64,000 nt of DNA from Lasiosphaeris hirsuta (GCA_030549175.1 JAUKUA010000001.1:4650001-4714000), one strand, 5' to 3'. Shown: positions 1 through 11,382, numbered from the stretch's first letter. Made by a program: numbers and translations. Notes: generated from the sequence alone by a model not told the origin.

Positions 1-1911
1 TCCCACGAGATCAGCAATAGCGAAAAGCACGGCATTTCGTCGGGCATCGAGACGGTGGACCACAAGGGCACCCTCAAGGCCACTGTCAAGGCCGGCCATG
101 GCGAGACCAAGAACCTCGCTGGCGCACAGGAGAAGTCGGTCCACAATGTAAGCCCTGGAGAACTTTTGTTCTGCGTCTATATCGCCCCCGGCAACAGCCA
201 AAATGCTGACTACAGTGCCTAGGCCGAGTTCTACGCCGCCATTCTAGAGTCCAACATCAACCCCAGGAGCAGAGAGTCCCTCCACCTCTATTGCGAGTGC
301 CCCGTGTCCATGTTTAACCATGCAGCAAAGGCTAACTGAAGCCTAGTCGCCATCTTCATCGCCTTCTGCTGTGCCTGCGCCAACGGATATGATGGCTCCC
401 TGATGACGTCCATTCTGGCCATGCCTCATTTCCAAAAAGTCTTCGCAACTGGTGAGACTGGCACACAGGTCTCCATCATCTTCTCCCTGTACACTGTGTA
501 GGTGGCATATCAACCCCTGAGATGCCGGCGCCCTTGCTAACTCTGGCCTTTGCACAGTGGCTCCATGGTTGGCGCTCCCTTTGCTGCCGTCATCTCAGAT
601 CGCTATGGACGTAAGAAGGGCATGTTCAGCGGTGGCTTTGTCATCATCGTCGGCATGATCATTATCGCAACATCGATGACTGTCCCACAGTTTGTCGTTG
701 GTCGCTTCATTCTCGGGTTTGGTATCGCCATCATGACTGTTGCTGCTCCGGCCTACTCGATTGAAATTGCTCCTCCTCACTGGCGTGGGCGTTGCACTGG
801 TAAGTGGCTCCTGTCAGTCTACCGGCAGCTTTTTGCTAACCTCTACTCACTAGGCTTCTACAACTGTGGTTGGTTTGGTGGCTCCATCCCCGCCTCCATC
901 ATCACGTTTGGCTGCAACTACATCGACAGCAACTGGTCGTGGCGCATCCCGTTGATTCTCCAGGCCGCCACCTGTGTCGTTGTCATGGGTTCCGTCTTCT
1001 TCCTTCCCGAGTCGCCGCGTTTCCTCATGGCCAACGGCCGTGACGAGGAGGCTGTTGCTTTCCTCGTCAAGTACCACGGTAACGGCGACCCGACCTCCCG
1101 CCTGGTCATCCTCGAGGCTGAGGAGATGAGAGAGGGAATCCGCCTCGACGGCATCGACAAGACTTGGTGGGATTACCGGCCTCTCCTGACGACCCACAAC
1201 GGTCGCTGGAGAATGGCCCAGGTGCTCATGATCTCCATCTTTGGTCAGTTCTCCGGCAATGGTCTCGGCTACTTCAACACTGTCATCTTCGGCATGCTTG
1301 GCGTCAAGAGCGTTCCCCAGCAGCTCGGATACAACATCCTCAACCAGGTCCTCTCGGCCATTGGTGCCCTCACGGCCGTCTCGCTCACCGACAGGATGCC
1401 GCGCCGCAAGGTGCTCATCTTCGGAACGTTCCTGTGCGCGGCCGCGCTCGCTGCCAACTCGGGTCTCACAGAGGTGCTCGGCCAACAGGGCGAGACCAAG
1501 GACCTCAACTACGGAAAGGGTGCCCTGGCGTCGTACTTCCTCTTCAACGTCATCTTCTCCTTCACCTACACGCCGCTGCAGGGTGTGATCCCCACCGAGG
1601 CGCTCGAGACGACGATGCGTGCCAAGGGTCTCGCGGCCTCGGGCATCATTGTCAGCGCCATGGGCTTCATCAACCAGTTCGCGGGCCCCATCGCGCTCGG
1701 CAACATTGGTTACCGCTACGTCTACGTCTTTGTTGGCTGGGACATTATCGAGACCATCATCTGGTACTTCTTCTGCGTCGAGTCGCAGGGCCGCACCCTC
1801 GAGCAGCTCGAGTGGGTCTACGACCAGCCTTACCCCGTCAAGGCGTCTCTCACGGTCGACAAGGTCATCATTGATGCCGAGGGTAGGGTTACCGAGAAGG
1901 TGATCGCTTGA
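1..1911 (+). CDS. MFS sugar transporter, lactose-permease-like (5' end outside window)
   Basis: Major facilitator superfamily hexose/disaccharide permease of the plasma membrane, probably a proton symporter (family inference). Exons by frame joining: <1-147, 223-292, 347-497, 558-799, 854-1911; about 555 residues are visible. The sequence shows a hydrophilic N-terminus, a first membrane segment followed by ANGYDGSL, the loop motif DRYGRKKG, PESPRFL after TM6, and a C-terminal GRTLEQLEW, a variant of the PETKGRTLEE signature. These are typical of the fungal lactose-permease-like branch; the substrate cannot be told. The intron at 800-853 is 54 nt without a stop, so the frame reads through it. 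The intron at 293-346 works only with a GC donor (GCGAGT), because no GT in that interval gives the needed phase. The start codon lies upstream of the window. The last exon is strongly G/C-biased at third positions, as expected for a well-expressed gene. Confidence 0.9.
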
Positions 1912-4132
1912 GAGATGGCTGTGCAATTTGCTGGGGAGTAATGCCGCCTCCAAACAACAATCTCGCGATTCGATACTTGGGCGGAGTAACACGCCTCACT
2001 AGTATGTGGCCGGCGAAGGATTGCTGCTATTTTTGCTATTACATATTGGCAACTGAGGGCCAGTGGGTGCTGGGTGGGTGGATAGGGGCTGGGTGGAACA
2101 CCGATCTTTTTGTATGTACGCGACAGCGATACGGAAGGAAAAGTGCCTGTCGCGGTGTCATATTCTTCTTCTCATTGTTAATATGGGGTCTTTGGTCTTA
2201 GCATGCTAAACATTTTCTAATTTCAACTGCGAATTTACGTTTGACAAACAAACCACTTGGCACCATTTTCGTGATACTTGTTTCGACACGCGAGGTGTCC
2301 GGCATGTGAAAATCTAGCTTGTCCGGCGCCGCGGGAACACATTCCTTAGCTTCGTCAAGAGATCCCGACGGAGCCTGGGCGACATTGCAAAAAGGTACGT
2401 GAATGTTTCCGCGTGTGGTAGCTTGGCAGCTTGGCTAGGCCGCGGTGGGGTGATCGCTTGGCTGCTTAGCTCGCCCCTTAATCCCAAACAAGCGGTGGTA
2501 AACTGCTCTAGGGCATGAAGTCGATTAAGTCGTGCCTCTGGCATCCCTGCTTGGCTCAATGGCTCGATTCCAGATTGTGGGGGAGAATCCCGGAACCTGG
2601 GGCTCTTCCTGGAGCATCCGGCCCCGGCAGCGCGCCCCATGACCACAATCGCGCGGGGAGGGAGCCCCGGCAGCGCCTCTTGTGGTGGGGTGGGGTTCCG
2701 GGTTGCCATCTGAGAATGCCGGCAATATCATGGCCGTCCTTTGGCGGTTTCGTGCCATCCCCCCGACATCGTCTAATAAGAGGAGCCCGGGAGGAAACGC
2801 TTCAATGTGGCTGGGGCCGCTCTGTCCCCCCATCTCGGATCTTTCCTCTTATTCTCTCAAACCCACCTCCAGGGGGCAGAGCAACGAAAGCATGTTGTCT
2901 TTCTGTGTGGGCAGAGAGGATAGGCGCAACGGCCCGGAAGACCTGACGCGACAGCGGCTGTGGCGTGACGCCTTTCTTTGCTGCATGGCAGCCCCCTGCT
3001 GTCGCCAAGGTGTTTGCGTCTTCCTTTTGCTGTGCCGCACCCTAACAGCCGATCAAAGGCAGAAGGAACACCAGTCGCACGCGACCGAGCGAGTCGGTCG
3101 CCTTCCTCGCAGTCCGAGCCGCTGCAAAAGCGGGAAGCGGGACCGGGTGCACGAGATCGGATCATCTGGTTGGCTTGGCTCGAGCCTTTGAGTCGGACCG
3201 AGGGCTTGGGGGGGGGGGGGGGGGGGCCTTCTGAGGCGGTCAAATTTGCAGTGCAATGGTGGCTAGTGTGTTCATCGTACAGGACGCAATTGGACGCAGT
3301 CCGAAAACGGCTGGTTCTCACGTCATCGGACTGAGGTGTTTGATGTAGGGGGGGCCATCAATCGCCGCAACAAGGGAGGTAGGTCGAGATGGTGAGATGC
3401 GATGCACATCCTGGATAGGACGGTGTCATTACCACTGAATGTCTTTTTTGGCTGCTGACTTTGCCTTTGTCATGGCAATGCGGGTTGCATCAAGGAACGG
3501 GGAAAGAATGCATCTTAATATCCTCGGGAAACCAGCACAGGGACACTCCCGGTGGCGGGCGACAATGATGCTGAACCAAAGAAAGATTTGCTAACGGGCG
3601 CAACGAGGCACCCCGCTTCGTTCCAAGTCGCTTGCTGATTTGGAGATTCCCGAGCTTGGCGCACATCTTTGTACCGAGACGGACAGCCAGCAATTGAGTT
3701 GCATTGGGTAATATTCCGGTACTATCCCGTTGAACGTCCAGTAGTATGGATACTCCTGGCGCGATTTGGGGTGTGCTACACATTTTATTGGCACCATCAA
3801 GACAAGGTACTCTCAGACAAGAACCTCATCCCGCAGTTTTGGGTCAAATGCCAGAGCCCGGGGTAACGAATCGAGGACACACTGCCAGGAACAAGAGTCG
3901 TACTCATATATGATAAGACATGATTTTGATGAGATGATGTTGCTGATATTGCGCTGTCCTGTTGGTGAAACAGCCCCGATGTCATGTCATGTGAACCGGG
4001 CGGTGATCTGTGCGCATGGGCAAATGAAAACTCGGGCTCGGGCAGTAACCGCCAACTCAATCAAGGACGCCCTCATCAACCGCCGACGTGTCGAAGATAA
4101 CAGATGGATATGCAATAAAATATCCGGCGGCG
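1912..4132. other. Gene-free stretch
   Basis: No ORF here resembles a known protein. Several 65-170 codon frames overlap one another on both strands between 2314 and 3334 without codon bias or motifs. The stretch should hold the 3' UTR of the permease and the promoter of the methyltransferase. It contains a 19-G tract. Confidence 0.5.
3208..3226. repeat. Poly-G tract, 19 nt
   Basis: Nineteen consecutive G residues, preceded by GGGCTT and followed by CCTTCTG. Prone to slippage and assembly error. Confidence 0.9.
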
Positions 4133-5359
4133 ATGAAAACACATAGACGCATCCCCATCCGAATTCTCGATGGCGGGCTGGGGACCACGCTCGAGGACCT
4201 ATTCAACGTGAGGTTCAGCGCCCAGACGCCGCTGTGGTCGTCGCATCTGCTCGTCACCAGCCCAAAGTTATTGATGGCTTGCCAGAGGCTATTTGCCCTT
4301 GCTGGCGCCGACGTCATCACGACGGCCACTTACAACTTCTCAATTGAAGGCTTCGCAGACACCAAAACCCCCGACTTCCCCTGCGGTATTGTTGAAGTAG
4401 CCCGGTACCTTAGATTTGCCATCCTTATCGCCTGGAGAGCCCGGCCCAACATTGACAGCGACATCGCTATCTCTCTCGGCCCCTATGGCGCCACCATGCA
4501 GCCGTCAACAGAATACAGCGCCAACTACGACGCCAGCCACTGCACCACCCAGCAGCTGCTCGAGTGGCACACGAAGCGCATGGCATGTTTCAAAGATACC
4601 GCGGCAGGGCTAACCTCCATCAAATACGCCTTCGAGACTATTCCCTGCCTAAATGAAATCTACGCTATCAAGATGCTGTTTCGCACCCCTCTCGCCAAGC
4701 GCTCCGTTTGGCAACCACCCAAGACTTTAGGCTGGATTTCCTGCGTCTTTCCTGGCGACGACGACAAGCTGCCCGACGGTACCACGGCCGAGGACGCCGT
4801 GGCGGCTATGCTGAGCTGTAACGACATGCCCGGGGGACTATCACCTCCGTATCCGCCCTGGGGAATCGGCATCAACTGCACAAAGGTCCACAAGCTCGAC
4901 TCGCTAGTTAGAAAGTACGAGACGACTGTCCAGGGGTTGATTGACGACTGTCACATTAACGCGTGGCCCAGTCTTGTGTTGTATCCCGATGGGACAAACG
5001 GGGAGGTGTACAACCCTGTAAAGAAGACATGGGAGTTGCCTAAGGGGACAAAGCCGCCCGAGGTAATGTCTTGTTCTTCAGATTGGCCCTGCTACCACCA
5101 CAACACTCGCACCTTCATCCTGGGCTAATTCTTTCGACAGATTCCTTGGGAAGTGCAATTGGCCAATGTTGTCAAGGGCACAATCAGACGGGCCAAGTGG
5201 AGTACGATTTTAGTTGGCGGCTGCTGTAAAACGACGCCTGCCGATATTACCCGTCTTCGGAAACTTCTCATCGAGCCAAATTCCCGGCGTGGTGCAAGTG
5301 AGAGTCATGGATCATCTGAAGTCAGCGGCTCTGGGTCTTCATGTTGGGTTTCTATATAG
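4133..5359 (+). CDS. Homocysteine S-methyltransferase
   Basis: Zinc-dependent methyltransferase that moves a methyl group from S-methylmethionine or S-adenosylmethionine to homocysteine, giving methionine (family knowledge: yeast Mht1/Sam4 type; cytosolic). Exons 4133-5062 and 5141-5359; the intron has donor GTAATG and acceptor GACAG; 382 residues. Visible motifs: N-terminal ILDGGLGTTLED; ISLGPYGA near residue 120; all three expected zinc-ligand cysteines, in GINCT (Cys249) and GGCCKT (Cys338, Cys339). The frame runs upstream to 4088 only through a GTG, so I chose the ATG at 4133, which sits directly before the GGLGT strand as in the family. The last 20 residues after LRKLLIE are serine-rich and not conserved. 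The gene stands alone. Confidence 0.88.
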
Positions 5360-6380
5360 CCTCGAGCGGTATCGATCATCGCTGTGAAGGGCCTCTTGCA
5401 TGATTTTGCCGTTTCGTCACTACGCATCATTACCTGTCCCGTTCTGATAACACAGAGACATGAACCTTCTCATCGTTGCACTAATTCCCTCTTCTCCCGT
5501 CAGGTATTTTCCCGATGACTCGGCTACTTCGAAGCCTGGCGAGCGTGACAAGCTCACACTTCAGCAAGCGAAGAAGACCACTCACAGAGCTCAGCAGCAA
5601 AATGTCCGTCTGCATGAAGAAAACGCAAACGATATTATGGTGCTTGGCCGGCTCGTTTTACCCATATCCGCCCTGAAGCTCGGGCCGAACTTTAGGAATT
5701 GCAAGAAGTCTTTGATGTTGTTACAATATGGACCAGTGTCTGTTTGCCTTGTTGGACCTGAGAGCCTTACCCAGTTCCTGTGGGCGCCGCCGAGTGGCCG
5801 CCCAGCTTGCATGCCTTCTATTTCGCAGCAATCCAGTCTCCGACGTGGCAAAGCGCCATGGGAGAATTGAAGAACCAACCATACCCAATTTAGCTATATA
5901 CTGCAATCCCTAGCTGCAAAGCGGTCAAAAACGCCCGCTTTGTTACGCGTACGTGACATCACTAGCGCCTTTCGGTGAGCTGAGCACCCCAAAGCATAAA
6001 CGCTCAAAGGAAACCCAATCAGCTTGATTCCAGCGTATTGCCCAAAATCGGGCGAGGTCCGTGCCATCTCCCATGCTACCACCATTCAGCCCTTGTTTGT
6101 TTGTTACCGCGTAACTTTACTCTGAAAGAAGGCCTATTTCACAATATAATACGCCTTGTTGCATTTAGTAAACCCTTTCCGGATGCTTGGTAGATCAACC
6201 ACAATAGTTTGGAGCATTCCTATCTTCGGCAAAGATCTGTCAGCTGGTTTAGAGCGGTTCGTAACTCTTCTTGGAGGACGTTGGCTTGTTCTTGAGCCGG
6301 TTCTTGGTTGACTGGTGCCGGATGGGCATTGATGCTATACAGATACTCACTGGTGTACTGCACTAACAAACAACCAGGGA
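5360..6380. other. Gene-free stretch
   Basis: A 136-codon frame at 5460-5870 is overlapped by antisense frames and has no recognisable motif. I see nothing else here. Confidence 0.4.
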
Positions 6381-7174
6381 TTGGGCTGCACTACCACTTA
6401 CCTTTCCATGTCAATATTCTGGCAACCGCAGTTCTTCATTACTGCCGTCCTATTTCTCCTCTGGCTCGTTTCCCTTTCAGGACACTTGCAGAAGAATATT
6501 CAGCCCAAAACTCCCAAGTCAACTGGATCAGGTATCATATCACGGAGCTTGTGTGCTACCGCAACCATGGATAATTCCACCTCACCTCGCCCTCAACCCT
6601 CCCTCCCCCCCGCTTCCGGCAATGATAGCCTTGAAGTTTCAGGCATGGCCATCCTTTAGATTCTCGTCGGCCTTTGCTTGTCTTACGCAATTCACCCACT
6701 CGCATCAAGCATCCATCATTTTCTCGCGGATTCGCCGCTACCTCCACCTTTCCCCCCTATTCTGCTTCGCCGGCACTTGCTATTTGTTCTTCGAATGCGC
6801 CTTCGTGCGCTAGTCTCACCATCAACATACTCCTTTATGTCAAGATCTGCGGCTATTAGGGAATCCGACTGTGGACATCTGTCGCCGATATCTTTGTGTT
6901 TTCATAGTTTGTAATATTATTTCTAGTGCCAGCCGCTGCTTCTCTCGTGTTATTCCAGCTCACGGGCTGGGTGGTCCTGTCTGTCTCTGGAGTGCGGTGG
7001 CTGTGGCCGAAGGAGAAGGTAGTCTTGGTTCGGGCACGTATAGTTTTCATTATCGCCATCATACAGTGCCTCGTGTATTTCCTAGTTGTCTACAGCCCCG
7101 ATGGGACATGGCGCGCGTCATGTACAGAGTTCCTCGGGAAGAAGCTAAGGTTTACTAGAACTTCGGACGTTTGA
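6381..7174 (+). pseudogene. Decayed multi-pass membrane-protein gene (tentative)
   Basis: Not a family I recognise. Pieces of hydrophobic coding-like sequence follow each other on one strand: FITAVLFLLWLVSL (about 6432), ILVGLCLSYAIHPLASS (about 6660), FVILFLVPAAASLVLFQ (about 6908), IVFIIAIIQCLVYFLVV (about 7040). The first two share a frame but are split by TAG at 6657-6659. The last two share another frame and are split by TAG near 6915. Both TAGs sit where a tryptophan would fit a membrane segment, so each could come from TGG by one G-to-A change; that is inference. No clean splice sites join the two frames. It could instead be chance hydrophobic frames in intergenic DNA. Confidence 0.3.
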
Positions 7175-8134
7175 AGTCCACAGTAGCATCATAAAGACCA
7201 GAAGTATATTTTTTCCGTCTCATTTCTGAGAAACTGCGCCGGATCCATCAAACAACCAAGGGCAGTAGGTAAGTGCCTGCTCGACTAGAAAAGGGTATGT
7301 CACAAAACGTGACGCCACTTCTTTGTTCGCCAAGTCAAAGTTTTAGTGCTTGATGCTGATTAACAACTATTATCTGCGAGATGTACAGCTAGGAGCGGAA
7401 CCGGCGTCCGCACTTGCACTCTTTGAAGTGTTTGGGCACGGACGAGCTGCACTTTAGCGACATTGGGATAAATTGTAACGCCAATAACGGCTGACATGTG
7501 CCCGCTTTTTTCGCTGACATCGCATGAAGCAAGTACCATAAAGTAGCAGGAGGTAGAGAAGGCCGTGTGGCGCTTGCGCGATTCGTCCCACAGTACGAAC
7601 GATAGAAAAGATACAACGGGCCGCTGTTAGGTACGTAGCATCTTCGGGTGGGCTTGGCATCTCTGCTCTCCCTCACTATGCCTCTTTGTATTAAAATCCT
7701 CTCTTCTCCCACCCGACGTTTTCTGCATTGTCGCGATTAACATTCTGAAGAGATATGTAGCTGAGGCACACCAGAGAAACATTACCAATCACGATGCTTC
7801 GGGTATGCGCAATTGGCGCCAGCCATCTGGGCGCCAACTCCACCAAAATGCCCAACCGCGGGGTTGGTGATCTGGGCAGCGAAACACAGCAACAACCACC
7901 TTCGAGGTTCAACATCCCATCAACCCGCCAAGATTTACGGTACGCGCCTCGACAACTAGGAGTAGGTTATTCCTGGCTATTTCCAGCCGTGATCTCAGTT
8001 TCAGCTTCTTACTTGTTATGCCTACAGATCCCACAAACGTCAAAGTGTTCCGTCCACGCACCCGCTCGTCTTTTCCGCCACCGAGCATCGATATGAATAA
8101 CTGCTGAGAGAGCCGGGCCTGGTGATCTTGTGCA
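7175..8134. other. Gene-free stretch upstream of the HET-NACHT gene
   Basis: Only short unsupported frames. Presumably holds the promoter of the HET-domain gene. Confidence 0.4.
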
Positions 8135-8908
8135 ATGCGACTTCTGGAACACGACGGTACCGGCGGGTTCCGCCTGACGAAGCTCCTCCCAAACGATGCT
8201 ATCCCCGAGATCCCGCCTTACGCAATACTTTCACACACATGGGGCGACGCAGAGGTCCTTTTCAAAGACCTAGAGGATAGCACGGCCAAGAGCAAAGCAG
8301 GCTACGCCAAGATTCAGTTTTGCGGAGATCGAGCCAGGGAAGATGGTTTGCAGTTCTTTTGGATCGACACATGCTGCATCGACAAGTCCGACCATGTCGA
8401 GCTTGAGCACGCCCTTAACTCCATGTTTCAGTGGTACCGTGATGCGGCAAAATGCTATGTCTATCTCGCAGACGTCCTAGCCCACAAGCAGGATGCCGAT
8501 GGAAACTTGAAGTGGCGAATAGGTTTTCAAAATTGCAGATGGTTCACCCGTGGATGGACCCTCCAAGAGCTCATTGCCCCAGCGAGCGTCGAATTCTTTT
8601 CTAGAGAGGACGAGCGCCTGGGAGATAAGAAGTCTTTGGAGAAAGAAATTCACGATACGACAGGGATTCCCCTCAGAGCCCTCCAGGGTAACCCTCTGTC
8701 TGATTTCGGCGTTGACCAACGAATGGCATGGATCGAGAAGCGCGAGACAAGGTACGAGGAAGACAAGGTGTACGCTCTGTTCGGCATCTTTGACGTGCAC
8801 ATACCGGTTATCTACGGCGAGGGAAAACAAAAGGCATCAAGGCGGCTGCGAGGCAAGATTCACGAGGATTACCTTTGTTTGTTAAAGCTGTGGTCTGCTG
8901 GCCCGTGA
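8135..8908 (+). CDS. HET-domain N-terminal half of a HET-NACHT-WD40 (NLR-like) gene
   Basis: N-terminal death-effector-type HET domain of a fungal STAND/NLR protein. In the HNWD family (Podospora het-D/het-E/het-R) such proteins trigger cell death on recognising non-self. The frame opens with MRLL, as in this family, and keeps every HET landmark: YAILSHTWG near residue 32, FFWIDTCCIDK near 75, NSMFQWYRDAAKCYVYL near 100, RGWTLQELIAP near 140, and DKVYALFGIFDVHIPVIYGEG near 225. It ends at TGA 8906-8908, two codons before a sequence (DPCHDKERIE) that normally continues this protein. The next 120 bases keep the same frame into the NACHT domain. As it stands the ORF encodes a 257-residue HET-only protein. 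Such a truncated product could be inert or could interfere with other HET proteins (inference). Confidence 0.85.
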   Translation: MRLLEHDGTGGFRLTKLLPNDAIPEIPPYAILSHTWGDAEVLFKDLEDSTAKSKAGYAKIQFCGDRAREDGLQFFWIDTCCIDKSDHVELEHALNSMFQWYRDAAKCYVYLADVLAHKQDADGNLKWRIGFQNCRWFTRGWTLQELIAPASVEFFSREDERLGDKKSLEKEIHDTTGIPLRALQGNPLSDFGVDQRMAWIEKRETRYEEDKVYALFGIFDVHIPVIYGEGKQKASRRLRGKIHEDYLCLLKLWSAGP

Positions 8909-11251
8909 GACCCGTGCCATGACAAGGAGCGCATTGAGCTGGCAAAAGGCGGCCTGCTGGCTAACGCTTACCGCTGGGTCTTTGACAACCCCGACTTCAT
9001 CCGATGGTACCACCTGCCGAAGTCCCGATTGCTCTGGATCAAGGGGGACCCTGGCAAAGGCAAGACCATGTTGCCATGCGGCATTATCAACAAGCTAGAG
9101 GGGCCTATTACCGCTGACGGGGGTAATTTGGCCTACTTCTTCTGCCAAGCCACCGACTCGCACATCAACAACGCAACCGCCGTGCTACGAGGGTTAATCC
9201 ACCTACTTGCCCGCCGACAACCACGTCTCCTCTCGCATCTGCCGGAGAACACATACCCCTCTGATGAAGCAATGGCATGGATCGTCCTCTCGAAGGTTTT
9301 ACAAGAGATGCTGGAAGATCCCAATTTGAAGGCCACCTACTTGGTGATTGATGCCCTCGACGAATGCGTGACAGATTTGCCACAACTTCTCAAACTGGTC
9401 GCCCAAACATCATTAATATCCCCTCACGTTAAATGGGTCGTCTCTAGTCGCAACTTGCCGCATATTGAGGAACAATTGGTGGCCCTTGCGCAACATTCCA
9501 GACTCAGCCTCGAGCTAAACGCCGAATCCGTCACCAGCGCTGTTAACGCATACGTCCGCCATAGAGTTCTTTACTTGTCGCACATGAAACAGTACGACAG
9601 TAAAACGGAGACTGCTATACAAGACCATCTTTCTTCCATCGCGAATGGGACCTTCCTCTGGGTAGCCTTAGTCTGCCGGAATCTCGAGATGATCGAGTCC
9701 TGGAATGCTCAGGCAGCACTAAAGAGCTTTCCGCCCGGACTCGATTCTCTCTACGGGCAGATGTTGCGGCACATCGACAAGCTGAAGGACGCCAACCTCT
9801 GCAAGCACATCCTCGCCATCGCTACCATTACGTATCGACCTCTCGCCCTGAAAGAGCTGGCCTCTCTAGCCAACCTGCTAAAGTCCATCTCAGACAATCC
9901 TGCATTTCTAAAGGGGATCATACAACTTTGCGGGTCATTTTTAGCACTCCAGGGCACAACAGTTTATTTCGTCCATCAGTCTGCAAAGGATTTTCTGCTT
10001 GGCATGGTTCCTGGAGAGGCGTCCGAGAGAGCCTTCAACCAGATCTTCCCTTCCGGGGTGGGATATGTGCACAGAGATATCTGCTCGGCCTCGCTCGGAC
10101 TCATGTCTGCAGTATTGGTTCGCGACATATACGGCTTAAGCACGCCGGGGTTTCCTATCGAACAAGTCCGCACACCAGACCCGGATCCTCTCGCGACAAC
10201 GCGGTACTCGTGCGTTTACTGGGTCAACCACCTTTCCGAGTCAGCTTCCGGCACAAGCACAAATCTGGACGATTTCCTACGAGATAACGGCATCATCCAC
10301 ACGTTCCTGAAGACGAATTTTCTTTACTGGCTTGAGGCTCTTAGTCTACTCGAAGCTATATCGGAGGGTATCACCGCTATAAGACAGTTGGGGAGCCTAT
10401 TAGTAGGTACAAAACCACTAGGTGCTGGGGATCAGACTGATCAAGAGATAGAGGCGAACCAACCAGGAACGGTCAGTGGCCGCCATTCAGGATGTGCACT
10501 GGTTTACTTCATATTATAGACGGATAAATAACCGTCTAGCCAAGAATAATTCCAAGGTGAGTTATAAAGCTACTTGATACTAAGAAGTTATAGAGTAACA
10601 GAGATATAGGGGCCTACTGATACGAGCCAGTTAACAGCCTTTGTTCAGGATACGCAGCAGTTTACCTTATCTTACGGGCGGATCATAGAACAAACCCCTC
10701 TTCAGACGTACGCATCAGCCCTTGTATTTGCGCCAACTAACAGTTTGGTAAGGGAGAATTTCAAGGCAGAAGGACCAAAGTGGATAGGTACAATGCCAGT
10801 TATAGAGGTGGAATGGAATGCCTGTCTGCAGACATTACAAGGCTACCACAGCTCAGTTTACTCCGTCGTCTTCTCGCCAGATGGCCAACAACTCGCATCG
10901 GGTTCGTACGACGAGACGATTAAGATCTGGAACACCACGTCAGGACGGTACCTACAGACATTACAAGGCCACAGTAGCTCGGTTCGCTCCGTTGCCTTCT
11001 CGCCAGATGGCCAACAACTCGCATCAGGTTTAAATGATATAGCTACTATACGTCCAATCTGGCCAGATAATTTAAAGGAGCAGGGTTATAGCTTGGGACA
11101 GGACCAATCCTGGATTACTTGCAATAGCAAAAACGTGCTCTGGTTGCCACCAGAGTACCGCCCAAGGTGTTTTGCTATTCAAGGTCGGATGATATCCATC
11201 GGCTGCTTATCGGGACGAGTTTTCACCATTGTTTTCTCGCGAGATTTTTAA
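8909..11251 (+). pseudogene. NACHT-WD40 C-terminal half of the HET-NACHT-WD40 gene, cut off by an in-frame TGA
   Basis: Continues the HET frame after TGA 8906-8908. It shows the linker KGGLLANAYRWVFDN, Walker A GDPGKGKT (about 9041), Walker B YLVIDALDEC (about 9340), the sensor-like WVVSSRNLP, and FVHQSAKDFLL. There is no in-frame ATG between the TGA and Walker A, so independent translation would lose the P-loop. Frames rejoin after one intron (10403-10609, both ends phase 0) or two smaller ones (10407-10539 and 10557-10609, the latter with GTGAGT donor and TACTAAG branch). Then come QTPLQTYASALVFAP, one complete and one partial WD40 repeat, and the family tail ending in NVLWLPPEYRP and SGRVFTIVF. 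Apart from the TGA no lesion is visible, so inactivation looks recent, or the stop is read through. The WD array is far shorter than the usual 7-14 repeats. Confidence 0.75.
10818..11030 (+). repeat. WD40-encoding 126-bp tandem units (one complete, one partial)
   Basis: Two copies of a 42-codon unit with exactly 126-bp spacing: TTCTCGCCAGATGGCCAACA starts at 10871 and again at 10997, and the identity runs on for several more bases. High identity between WD repeats is the hallmark of the hypervariable HNWD arrays. The second unit breaks off after SPDGQQLASG and runs into the terminal tail. Confidence 0.85.
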
Positions 11252-11382
11252 TACACCTCTGCCGAGGTTTATCTTATTAGCTCGGACAGGGGACCACTAT
11301 TAGTCATGCTGTGGCAAGAAGCTGTTCTCGCTATTGCGACCAAAGCTTCCACGCTAACAAGATAACCCCTAGCAGAGGTGTA
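11252..11382. mobile_element. MITE, 127 bp with ~28-bp TIRs and TA target duplication
   Basis: The left end begins CACCTCTGC at 11254. The right end is its inverted copy, finishing GCAGAGGTG at 11380. Over 30 bases (including the TA) the two ends match at 25 positions. TA dinucleotides flank both sides (11252-11253 and 11381-11382), fitting a Tc1/mariner-type target-site duplication. There is no coding capacity. The left TA touches the TAA stop codon of the NLR gene. Confidence 0.75.

Noticed and set aside
850..1992. 380-codon minus-strand frame opposite the sugar transporter
   Set aside because: Composition is Arg/Glu/Val-biased as expected for the antisense of a G/C3-rich coding exon. No motif; the plus strand is clearly the gene.
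2545..2600. tRNA-like stretch containing GGCTCGATTCCAG
   Set aside because: The T-loop-like string is not flanked by a pairing stem, and no acceptor or anticodon arm can be drawn around it.
2314..3334. Cluster of overlapping ORFs up to 169 codons
   Set aside because: They overlap in several frames on both strands, with low-complexity Arg/Pro/Gly composition and no motif.
9029..10519. NACHT region as an independent gene with its own start
   Set aside because: The open frame begins at TTG, and the first in-frame ATG lies after Walker A. It continues the HET frame and is better read as the downstream half of one gene.
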